DNA from: Verrucomicrobiota bacterium
Lineage (GTDB): Bacteria; Verrucomicrobiota; Verrucomicrobiia; Limisphaerales; JADLHS01
Length of the DNA stretch: 37,875 bases
Reading direction: 5' to 3'
NCBI GenBank assembly: GCA_025350905.1
Contig: JANXWY010000428.1
Span: 1-37,875 of the forward strand
Below, one piece after another: positions 18,636-26,602 of the stretch (the stretch's first letter is position 1; each line of letters begins with the position of its first letter). The translations under genes were made by a program, and so were the position numbers. The notes beneath the pieces are model-generated. The model was given only the letters and a program-made list of their open reading frames with translations, was not told the DNA's origin and made no database searches.

Positions 18636-18926
18636 ATGTCGGCCGGTCAAATCGCCAAAGCCAACGCCGAGTTGCGACCCCAGTCCGCACTCGACCGCGG
18701 GAATTCGTTTTCATTAGCACTCGGCTTCAGCCGGGTGAATCGCACGACGAAAGCGGGGAACGGTTTCAACCGTTTTCCGCGCGCCACCCCAACCAAGCCG
18801 TTAAAACGGCTGGGCCGTCGCACGCACCTTTTCACCGGGCTGAAGCCCGGTGCTAATGAGAGTCCGCTTGAAATTGCGTCGGCCGGTATCGCCGAAGCCA
18901 GGTCAACCCAAGCCAGGAGATTTTGA
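18636..18926 (+). pseudogene. cysH-like N-terminal remnant disrupted by a composite palindromic element
   Basis: MSAGQIAKANAELRPQSALD aligns with CysH MTADQITKANVELRNQSALE (14/20 aa); then about 165 bp of palindromic repeat; then SPLEIASAGIAEAR, similar to CysH SALEIVKWAIAQAR; then stop. Confidence 0.65.
18704..18864. repeat. Composite palindromic (MITE/REP-like) element
   Basis: Terminal inverted repeat TTTTCATTAGCACTCGGCTTCAGCCGGGTGAA ... TTCACCGGGCTGAAGCCCGGTGCTAATGA, with internal palindromes GAACGGTTTCAACCGTTTTC and AGCCGTTAAAACGGCT. Confidence 0.8.
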
Positions 18927-19204
18927 ATTTGAACTGGGTTGAACAACTGACGCCGGAGCCAAGAGTCAAATGGAATGATCGCTCGCGAGAGCCGTTCCAG
19001 CTCTTCAAGACCGTTGACGAAGAACTGGCGGCGACCACGGCGTTCTGGCGCAAGCGGACTCCGCTTGAGCGCCTGGAGTATTTGGAACCTACGCGCTGCG
19101 TGATCTATGGTGAAGCAGTCGTGAACGCGAAGTTGATTCGTTGCTACGGTTGGAGAAAACGGATCGAGGACGAATACGACCCAAAGAACATCGTTTATTT
19201 TTGA
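18923..19204 (+). CDS. Small hypothetical protein
   Basis: 93-aa ORF (TTG start) MNLNWVEQLTPEPRVKWNDRSREPFQLFKTVDEELAATTAFWRKRTPLERLEYLEPTRCVIYGEAVVNAKLIRCYGW...; resembles small X-RTPLERLE- proteins often found near toxin/nucleotidyltransferase modules (from memory). Confidence 0.6.
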   Translation: MNLNWVEQLTPEPRVKWNDRSREPFQLFKTVDEELAATTAFWRKRTPLERLEYLEPTRCVIYGEAVVNAKLIRCYGWRKRIEDEYDPKNIVYF

Positions 19205-19213
19205 AACTGAATC

Positions 19214-19876
19214 ATGACGGCCGACCAAATTACTAAAGCCAACGTCGAACTCCGGAACCAGTCCGCGCTCGAAATCGTAAAGTGGGCCATCGCGCAGGCC
19301 CGAGGCCGCGCCGTGGTTTCCACGAATTATCGCCCGTATGAAGCGGTCGTCCTGCATCTGGCCACCCAGGCGCAGCCGGACATCCCGGTGCTGTGGGCCG
19401 ACCACGGTTACAATCGCCCCGCGACTTACCTCCATGCCGAGCAGTTGAAGCAGTTGCTCAAATTGAACCTGAAAGCGTACGTGCCGAAGATGACGCCCGC
19501 CCATCGCGATGCGATCCACGGCCCGATTCCGACGACCGATCAGGAGGAAGCGTTGAAGGAGTTCAGCGCAGTAATGAAACTCGAACCCTTTCAGCGGGGC
19601 ATGAAAGAACTCGCGCCCACAGTCTGGATCACGGCGTTGCGCAAAGTGCAAAACCCCAACCGGGCGGAGCTCGACATCGTTTCTGAAGACCGAAACTTCA
19701 AATCAGTTAAAGTCAGTCCAGTCTTCTACTGGAGCGACGCCGAGATGGAAGCTTACCTCAAACAACACCACCTGCCCAACGAGTGGGATTACTTCGATCC
19801 CGCGAAAGCCGACGAGAAGCGCGAATGCGGCCTGCACGCGGCCTGGGGCGGGGAAAAGATGGGGTCGGGGATTTGA
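19214..19876 (+). CDS. cysH: Phosphoadenylyl-sulfate reductase
   Basis: PAPS-reductase-type fold with C-terminal catalytic KRECGLHAAWGGE motif; position between cysI and cysD. Confidence 0.9.
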   Translation: MTADQITKANVELRNQSALEIVKWAIAQARGRAVVSTNYRPYEAVVLHLATQAQPDIPVLWADHGYNRPATYLHAEQLKQLLKLNLKAYVPKMTPAHRDAIHGPIPTTDQEEALKEFSAVMKLEPFQRGMKELAPTVWITALRKVQNPNRAELDIVSEDRNFKSVKVSPVFYWSDAEMEAYLKQHHLPNEWDYFDPAKADEKRECGLHAAWGGEKMGSGI

Positions 19877-20009
19877 GCGCTGACGAATCTGCTTCAAATC
19901 GGCACCCGATCGGGCAGACTCACCGACGGCTGGCTTGAATCGATCCGGCAGCGACCCATGAACAATCCAAGCTCCCGGGCCGAAGCCGCCAAACCCTGAT
20001 AACTTTTTC

Positions 20010-20912
20010 ATGAGTTCGTATCATTTGGATCATTTGCAATATCTGGAAACGGAGGCGATTCACGTCATGCGGGAAGTCGCCGGTGAATTTGAGCGCCCAG
20101 CCCTGCTCTTCTCCGGCGGCAAGGATTCCATCTGCCTGCTGCGACTGGCGGAAAAGGCGTTCCGCCCGTGCGATCTGCCGCTGCCGTTTCTCAACATCGA
20201 AACCGGTCACGAGTTTCCGGAGTTGATCGCATTTCGCGACCGACGGGCGCAGGAGCTGGGCGCAAAGCTGATCGTCCGCACCGTCGAGGAGGCCATCAAG
20301 CAAGGACAGGCGCACGTGTCGCCCGGGGAGATCAGCCGCAATCGCCTGCAAACCCCGGTGCTGCTGGGGGCGATTGAAGAATTTCGTTTTGACTGTTGCA
20401 TCGGCGGCGCGCGCCGCGATGAAGAAAAGGCGCGGGCCAAAGAACGTTTTTTCAGTTTCCGCGACGCTTTCGGCCAGTGGGATCCCAAAAATCAGCGACC
20501 GGAGATTTGGAATCTTTACAACGCCCGCGTGAATCCCGGCGAACACATGCGCGCGTTTCCGCTGTCGAACTGGACGGAGATGGACGTTTGGGAATACATC
20601 AAGCGCGAGCAACTCGAAGTCCCCACGATCTATTTTAGTCACAAGCGGCAATGCGTCCGCCGCGGCGGACAGTGGCTGGCGGTTTCCGACATCCTGCCGC
20701 CGAAAGCCAACGAACCGGTGAAGGAAATGGTGGTCCGTGTGCGCACCATCGGCGACATTATCAGCACCGGCATGGTGGAATCGCCCGCCGATTCCGTGGA
20801 CGACATCATCGCCGAAATCGCCGCCGCGCGCGTGACCGAACGCGGCTCGCGGGCCGACGACAAGTCGTCGGAAGCCGCGATGGAAGATCGCAAGAAAGCG
20901 GGATATTTCTAA
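20010..20912 (+). CDS. cysD: Sulfate adenylyltransferase subunit 2
   Basis: LLFSGGKDSICLLRLAEKAF, GGARRDEEKARAKERFFSFRD, NWTEMDVWEYIKREQLEVPTIYFSHKR. Confidence 0.96.
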   Translation: MSSYHLDHLQYLETEAIHVMREVAGEFERPALLFSGGKDSICLLRLAEKAFRPCDLPLPFLNIETGHEFPELIAFRDRRAQELGAKLIVRTVEEAIKQGQAHVSPGEISRNRLQTPVLLGAIEEFRFDCCIGGARRDEEKARAKERFFSFRDAFGQWDPKNQRPEIWNLYNARVNPGEHMRAFPLSNWTEMDVWEYIKREQLEVPTIYFSHKRQCVRRGGQWLAVSDILPPKANEPVKEMVVRVRTIGDIISTGMVESPADSVDDIIAEIAAARVTERGSRADDKSSEAAMEDRKKAGYF

Positions 20913-20952
20913 CCCTTGCCGCGCGTCAAGGCTGCACTTACACTTTTGGCAA

Positions 20953-21168
20953 ATGAGTCAGACAATTACAGTCCGGCTGAACAAAGAGCTTTCCACCTGG
21001 CTGGAACGAACGGCGGCCCGCATTGGGGTTTCCCAGGGCCAGATTGTCCGCGAACAACTGGAGAAGGCCAAATCCACCAAAGCGGACAAGCCGTTCATGC
21101 GGCTGGCGGGAATCATGAAGGGCCCCAAGGATTTGTCCCAGCGTAAAGGTTATGCCGCCAAAACATGA
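20953..21168 (+). CDS. Ribbon-helix-helix antitoxin (VapB/CopG-like)
   Basis: MSQTITVRLNKELSTWLERTAARIGVSQGQIVREQLEKA; overlaps the start of the PIN ORF by 4 nt. Confidence 0.82.
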   Translation: MSQTITVRLNKELSTWLERTAARIGVSQGQIVREQLEKAKSTKADKPFMRLAGIMKGPKDLSQRKGYAAKT

Positions 21169-21566
21169 TTGGGATCGCCGACACGGGACTGCTGGTAGCG
21201 TTTATCAATCGTGGCGACAAACACCATGAATGGGCCGTAAACCTGGCCGGCCAATTGACGGGACCACTGCTCACCTGTGAATCCGTGCTGTCCGAATGCG
21301 CTTTTCATACGAATGCCAAGTACGTCTTTGAATTGCTGCGGTTGGAAATGGTCACTTTGAGTTTTGATTGCAACGATCACCTGTCTCAATTAGAAGCTTT
21401 AGCCACGCGCTACGCTGATCAGCGCCCCGACTTCGCCGACTGATGCCTCATCCGCATGAGCGAACTGTTCCCCAACCATCCCGTCATTACTGTTGACCGC
21501 GAAGATTTCCGCGTGTACCGGCGCAACAAACGCGAAGCCATTCCGTTAATTTGCCCACCAGAATAA
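21165..21566 (+). pseudogene. PIN-domain toxin (VapC) with an in-frame TGA at codon 93
   Basis: MIGIADTGLLVAFINRGDKHHEWA...RYADQRPDFAD-[TGA 21441-21443]-CLIRMSELFPNHPVITVDREDFRVYRRNKREAIPLICPPE-TAA. The same frame gives a standard ~133-aa PIN protein with conserved catalytic-region motifs on both sides of the TGA. Confidence 0.85.
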
Positions 21567-21579
21567 CGCCCTTTTCTCC

Positions 21580-22899
21580 ATGCCCCACTCGCCTCATCCC
21601 ATCGAAATTCTCCGCTTCAACACCTGCGGCTCGGTCGACGACGGCAAGTCCACGCTCATCGGCCGGCTGCTGTACGACTCGAAGTCGCTGATGGAAGATC
21701 AGATCGAGGCGCTCGAACGCTCGGCCGACATCACCGGCGGCGGCCAGATTAACCTGGCAAACCTCACCGACGGCCTGCGCGCGGAACGGGAGCAGGGCAT
21801 CACCATTGACGTCGCCTACCGCTACTTCGCCACGCCGCGCCGCAAGTTCATCGTCGCCGACACGCCGGGCCATGTGCAGTACACCCGCAACATGGTCACC
21901 GGTTCATCCACCGCCAACCTGGCCGTCGTCCTGGTGGACGCGCGCCAGGGCGTGATCGAACAAAGCCGTCGGCACACGTTTATCGCGGCCATGCTGGGGA
22001 TTCCGCACCTCGTCATCGCGGTAAACAAGATGGATTTAGTGGATTGGAATCGCGAGCGCTTCCTCGAAATCCGCGATCAGTTCGAGGATTTCCTGCCGCT
22101 GCTCGACGTGTTCAAGGACGTGAAGTTTATCCCCTTGAGCGCGCTGAACGGGGACAACGTGGTGGACGCCTCCAAACACACGCCGTGGTACGAAGGCCCG
22201 ACGTTGCTCGGGCATCTGGAAAACGTCCACATTGCGAGCGACTGGAACCTGAGTGCCTTTCGCTTTCCCGTACAATGGGTGAATCGCCCGAATAATCCGA
22301 CCGATAAAAAGCTCCATGATTTCCGGGGCTTGAGCGGACAGCTCGCCGGCGGGGTGGTGAAAGTCGGCCAGAAAGTCATGGTATTACCCAGTGGCCTCAA
22401 GAGTACGGTGAAGGAAATCTGGACGCTCGCCGGCCCGCTGGCGCAGGCGTTCTGCCCGCAATCGGTTACGCTCGTCCTGGAACACGACCTCGACATCAGC
22501 CGGGGCGACATGATCGTCGGCCTGGAAAATCTTCCGGGCATGAACACCGAACTGCACGCGCGCGTTTCCTGGATGCACCCGCGCCCGCTGCAGGCAGGCC
22601 GGAAATTTTTCCTCAAGCACACCACCCAAACGGTGCAAGCGATCGTGACGGCGCTGGAAAGCCGGGTCAACATCCACAACTTCGAAAGCGAACCCGCCCC
22701 GGGCGAACTCGCCTTGAACGACTTGGGTGAAATCCGCCTGAAAACCTCCAAGCCGCTGGTGTTCGACGGCTACACCGCGAACCGGCTAACGGGCTCGTTC
22801 ATTCTCATCGAACAGGGAACAAACGCGACCGTGGCGGCGGGCATGTTGTTTCCCCCACTGGAAGTCGTGAAGCCGGAGTACAACGACTTCGCAATCTGA
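21580..22899 (+). CDS. cysN: Sulfate adenylyltransferase subunit 1 (GTPase)
   Basis: FNTCGSVDDGKSTLIGRLLYDSK, EREQGITIDVAYRYF, ADTPGHVQYTRNMVTGSS, AVNKMDLVDW. Confidence 0.96.
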   Translation: MPHSPHPIEILRFNTCGSVDDGKSTLIGRLLYDSKSLMEDQIEALERSADITGGGQINLANLTDGLRAEREQGITIDVAYRYFATPRRKFIVADTPGHVQYTRNMVTGSSTANLAVVLVDARQGVIEQSRRHTFIAAMLGIPHLVIAVNKMDLVDWNRERFLEIRDQFEDFLPLLDVFKDVKFIPLSALNGDNVVDASKHTPWYEGPTLLGHLENVHIASDWNLSAFRFPVQWVNRPNNPTDKKLHDFRGLSGQLAGGVVKVGQKVMVLPSGLKSTVKEIWTLAGPLAQAFCPQSVTLVLEHDLDISRGDMIVGLENLPGMNTELHARVSWMHPRPLQAGRKFFLKHTTQTVQAIVTALESRVNIHNFESEPAPGELALNDLGEIRLKTSKPLVFDGYTANRLTGSFILIEQGTNATVAAGMLFPPLEVVKPEYNDFAI

Positions 22900-22942
22900 T
22901 CCAGCGAGCGCGCAACATTCACAGATTAACCGCGGATCACGC

Positions 22943-23200
22943 CTAGTCCCTAGCCGCAATTGCGGCCGCCTGCCCCGAGTAGACCGCCCCGGCTTCTGGA
23001 CCGAACGGCCGGGGCGACCAATTGCCCTGGGCGTTTTGCGGTGGTTCGAGCCGCGTCGGTATCATTGGCGGCGAACTCACGGTGACAATTCCCTGCCGAT
23101 GCGGCAGTGCATCACACACTTCGCACGGCAACGGATCGGCATCGCGCAGTTCATCGGCGTATTCGCGCGGCACTTGATTCCTGAAATGACGGCACGTCAT
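22943..23200 (-). CDS. Hypothetical protein (weak)
   Basis: 85-aa ORF in an otherwise empty gap; no family recognised. Confidence 0.2.
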   Translation of the reverse strand: MTCRHFRNQVPREYADELRDADPLPCEVCDALPHRQGIVTVSSPPMIPTRLEPPQNAQGNWSPRPFGPEAGAVYSGQAAAIAARD

Positions 23201-23526
23201 ACGTACTTATTCTAGCAACGCCAGGTGACAAACGCGTGACCGCGAGGTGAATTCGCCGCGACGGCCCCCCCCGGCCCCGGTGGTTGCCGACACCAGCAAC
23301 ATGGGGCTGCGGTCGCCCCGGCCGCTGCGGATTTCCCCGACCAGCCCAGACGCACGAACTTCCGGCTCCGAGCTTCCGGTTGCTCGACGCGACGGGCCCG
23401 AAGCCATGCGGCGACAAAATCGTGCGCCGTAAGTTGGGGAAGCGGTGAACGCCGCCACCCCTCGTCTCGCACCGCCGCGGAAATGGATTGGCTTTCTGGA
23501 CGGCGCTCGGTTTACATTGCGTCGCC

Positions 23527-24927
23527 ATGCCAGAAAAGAGTGTGAACGAAATTCCGCGCGACCTGCGGCCGCTTTTCACCAAGGGCAATGATGCGCTGGC
23601 CCGGGAGAATTTTGATTACGCGATTGCCCTCTTCCACCAGGTGCTGGCGCGGGAACCGGCGGTTTTTGAATGCCGCCGGGCGCTGCGGAAATCGCAGTTG
23701 GGCAAGGCGGACGCCAAGGGTGGGGCCGGATTCTTCAAGAAGGTTTTCAGCAGCGCCGGGTCGGCGCCGCAAGTGGCCAAGGCGCAGATGGCACTGGGCA
23801 AAAACCCAGCGGAAGCCATGGCCATCGCCGAGCAGGTGTTGGATACCGACCCGACCAACTCCGGCGCGCACAAGGTGATCGTCGAGGCGGCGACAGCCTT
23901 GGAAATGCCGCAGACGATCGTCATGTCGCTGGAAATGCTCGTCAAGAATTCACCCAAAGACAAAGCGTTTGCGATCCAGTTGGCCAACGCGCTCGCAGAC
24001 ATTGGCAACGTGAAACGTGCCGAGCAAGTCCTGACCGAACCGCTGCAGCTGTTCCCCGGCGACGCCGACCTCGCACAGGCCCTGAAGAATATTTCCGCGC
24101 GGCGCACCCTGGCCGAAGGCGGTTACAACGAACTGGCCACGGGCGAAGGTTCCTATCGCGACATCCTGCGCAACGAGGAGGAAGCCGTGGAGCTGGAACA
24201 GGGCCAGCGCGTCCACAAAACCGAGGATACGGCCGAGCGCCTGATTGCCGAATACGAAGCACGCCTCGGGAAGGAGCCGAACCAGCCCAAACTGCTCCGT
24301 TCGCTGGCTGAGCTTTACACCCAGAAAAAGCAGTTCGACCGGGCGCTGAGTTATTACGAGCGACTCAAAGTCACCGACCAGGGTGCGGACGCCGGACTGG
24401 ACCGGGCCATCGCCGAGACCAACGTGCGCCGGTTTGAGCACCAAGTCGAACAGCTCGATGTGGCCGCCCCGGACTACGCCGAGCGAGCGGCGCTGATCCA
24501 GGCGGAGAAACTCGCGTTCCAGGTCGCCGAATGTCAAAAGCGGGTGGAGAAATACCCCACCGACCTGGCCATCCGGTACGAAATGGGTGTGCTCAATTTT
24601 CAGGCCGGCAAGATCGGGGAAGCGATTGCGGAATTTCAGAAAGCGCAGAGCAATCCGCACAAGCGCCTCCCCGCGATGAATTATCTCGCGCAATGTTTCG
24701 CGAAGCGGAAGATGTTTGACCTCGCCGCCAAGACCCTGCAAAACGCGATCAAGGAAAAGCTGGCATTTGACGATGAGAAGAAGGAGCTGATCTACAACCT
24801 TGGCTGCGTCTTTGAGAACATGGGCAAGAAAGAAGACGCCATCGAACAGTTCAAACTTATCTACGAAGTGGACAGCAGTTACAAGGACGTCGGACCGAAA
24901 GTGGAAGCCTATTACGCAGGGCAGTAG
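23527..24927 (+). CDS. Tetratricopeptide repeat protein
   Basis: Repeated TPR-like helices (NDALARENFDYAIALFHQVLAREP, ELYTQKKQFDRALSYYERLK, GKIGEAIAEFQKAQSNP, GCVFENMGKKEDAIEQFKLIYEVD). ATG 23527 preferred. Confidence 0.88.
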   Translation: MPEKSVNEIPRDLRPLFTKGNDALARENFDYAIALFHQVLAREPAVFECRRALRKSQLGKADAKGGAGFFKKVFSSAGSAPQVAKAQMALGKNPAEAMAIAEQVLDTDPTNSGAHKVIVEAATALEMPQTIVMSLEMLVKNSPKDKAFAIQLANALADIGNVKRAEQVLTEPLQLFPGDADLAQALKNISARRTLAEGGYNELATGEGSYRDILRNEEEAVELEQGQRVHKTEDTAERLIAEYEARLGKEPNQPKLLRSLAELYTQKKQFDRALSYYERLKVTDQGADAGLDRAIAETNVRRFEHQVEQLDVAAPDYAERAALIQAEKLAFQVAECQKRVEKYPTDLAIRYEMGVLNFQAGKIGEAIAEFQKAQSNPHKRLPAMNYLAQCFAKRKMFDLAAKTLQNAIKEKLAFDDEKKELIYNLGCVFENMGKKEDAIEQFKLIYEVDSSYKDVGPKVEAYYAGQ

Positions 24928-25227
24928 CGAAAAGGCCTGATTCAGCTAGCCAGACTTCCGCCTCTCTACGCAGGCGGCATAAACATTTCGATGTTCTCTT
25001 CTAAATTGTGATGTCTCAGCCCCCCCGCCCGGGACTTGGTCGCCAATCACTCCGGCAAACGTCAGACGGAGAGCGGATCGGGGTAGGGTCGGAAAAACAA
25101 ATCGCAAAGACCGTCCTGCCGAAAAAGCCGAAGCGGCGTAGCGAGATCTCCTGTACCTTGGCCGCGGATTCGTTCAACCCGGGAATGCAATTAACCCTCG
25201 GCTGCGCTCCGGGTTAACTACATAACT

Positions 25228-25599
25228 TCAGGTGTTAGGTGCCGGTGCGTGAATAACCATAATCTCAAGCCACTCGTTTTTCGGTGAAAAATAAAAAACC
25301 GCGTAAAGGCTTACCGAATCCTGCCAAAAATGAGTAATGCCTAACGTCGGATAATGGTCGCCGCCAGGACCGAGCCGACAAAATAAACGAAAATGCAGAC
25401 AAAGCCGGTCAATCCGGACACCCGTCGCTCGCTTCAAAGTGCCATCTGCAACCATCGCGTCCAGCTTCTTTTGGTCAACTCGCAAATACTCGTCCTGATG
25501 TCTCGATGCGTATCCGAGCAAACCAAGTCCCGCGAATAAAACCTCCGGGAACTTATTCTCCGGCGTCTCGTGATTCAATTCTTGGTCTTCCCATCGCAT
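25228..25599 (-). CDS. Hypothetical protein, cassette-like ORF
   Basis: 123-aa ORF MRWEDQELNHETPENKFPEVLFAGLGLLGYASRHQDEYLRVDQKKLDAM...; bounded by GTTAGGTGCC/GGCACCTAAC inverted repeats. Confidence 0.6.
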   Translation of the reverse strand: MRWEDQELNHETPENKFPEVLFAGLGLLGYASRHQDEYLRVDQKKLDAMVADGTLKRATGVRIDRLCLHFRLFCRLGPGGDHYPTLGITHFWQDSVSLYAVFYFSPKNEWLEIMVIHAPAPNT

Positions 25600-25621
25600 A
25601 AAAATCTCGAAGGCACCTAAC
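25234..25621. repeat. 10-bp perfect inverted repeats flanking the cassette-like ORF
   Basis: GTTAGGTGCC (25234-25243) and GGCACCTAAC (25612-25621). Confidence 0.8.
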
Positions 25622-25638
25622 GAATAATATAGGTAATC

Positions 25639-25705
25639 CGAAGTTATTCATGGGCTGGTGGCGTGCGGTGCGGAAAGCGCCCGCCGCAGACCGTGAATAA
25701 CTTCG
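25639..25705. repeat. 12-bp perfect inverted repeat, 67-bp span
   Basis: CGAAGTTATTCA (25639-25650) and TGAATAACTTCG (25694-25705). Confidence 0.85.
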
Positions 25706-25780
25706 TCGCCGCAAAAAAGTTTGTGGCCCGATTCGGATGGTGCAGCCCGTAGGTTTTCACTATCCATGTTGCTTGGTTTT

Positions 25781-25938
25781 CCCGCCCCGGCGGGTCAGGT
25801 CTGCTAACGACCAGTCGTCGTAACGACTTTGAACTTACGACCGACCCGCCGGGCGGGGCTTGACCCTCTAACGACTACTCCAGAGGGCGTCGCTGTTGTC
25901 CGAACGACTCTTCTATATTGGCGTCGCTGGGTCAAGCC
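25781..25938. repeat. Overlapping inverted repeats with recurrent TAACGAC motifs
   Basis: CCCGCCCCGGCGGGTC (25781-25796)/GACCCGCCGGGCGGGG (25843-25858), 14/16; GGCTTGACCC (25857-25866)/GGGTCAAGCC (25929-25938), perfect. Confidence 0.75.
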
Positions 25939-25981
25939 TGCGGGAAACCCAAAACCAAAACCCCAACGCGATTTAGACGTT

Positions 25982-26329
25982 TCACACTCCGCTCATGGTG
26001 AACAAAACCCTGACAGCCCAAAATGACAGTAACGATCCCAGAGTCACCGGTAGTAAAGTGGCAGCCAACGCCCACCACTCAAGCATTCCAAATTGGCCAC
26101 GCTTTCGAGCCGCCACCAAAATCATGCCACCTGCGAAACATATCGCCGGAGTCAGAGTCACCGTGAGCATCCACAGTAAAGGGGTCGCCGACCAATCACT
26201 TCTGAACCCGCTGGTCGCGAAATAAATGCAGGCGCTGAGATGCCACAGAGCTGAACAAGTAATCAACGCCATCGAAAGCGCGGAGGTAGAAACTCGACCG
26301 CGAAGAATAGCATCCTCTGTTGTGTTCAT
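25982..26329 (-). CDS. Hypothetical membrane protein (115 aa)
   Basis: About four hydrophobic segments (ALSMALITCSALWHLSACIYFA, TPLLWMLTVTLTPAICFAGGMILVA, LEWWALAATLLPVTLGSLLSFWAVRVLF). Confidence 0.6.
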   Translation of the reverse strand: MNTTEDAILRGRVSTSALSMALITCSALWHLSACIYFATSGFRSDWSATPLLWMLTVTLTPAICFAGGMILVAARKRGQFGMLEWWALAATLLPVTLGSLLSFWAVRVLFTMSGV

Positions 26330-26602
26330 ATTGTTTTTGAAAGTGTAGCTGACAATTGCTCACGCGCGCAATCGGCCTGACAGTTATTCGGGCGCAAGTT
26401 GCGGACTATCATGAATGGCATAACAAGCTTCCACTTCAGGCTTCCTTTCCGCATCAACAGGGTTGATAGGTTTTCACCCATGAATATTGAACCAGGAAAA
26501 ACCGCACGTCGTCTGGGCCCGCGGCTCCCAAATCCCAAGGCAGAGCAAGGAGCTGGCCGGAAGCGTCCGTTGGCCCGGTGACAGCGAGCCTGTCCGCGAG
26601 GC

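Noticed and set aside
16970-18637. 555-aa minus-strand ORF
   Set aside because: Complete antisense of cysI; a GC-rich shadow ORF with no recognisable motifs.
18704-18864. CRISPR array
   Set aside because: The repeats are palindromic and nested with different sequences; there are no regularly spaced direct repeats with unique spacers and no cas genes.
21441-21443. TGA as selenocysteine codon in VapC
   Set aside because: PIN domains use acidic residues, not Sec, and no SECIS-like hairpin was evident; nonsense mutation or sequencing error is more likely.
22985-23016. Inverted repeat CGCCCCGGC/GCCGGGGCG
   Set aside because: Perfect 9-bp arms but very GC-rich, with no T-run and no clear gene context; not enough to call a terminator or element.
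25228-25705. Canonical integron attC sites
   Set aside because: GTTRRRY/RYYYAAC cores exist at the ORF ends, but the matching partner cores at attC distance and an integrase are not seen; kept only as a cassette-like observation.
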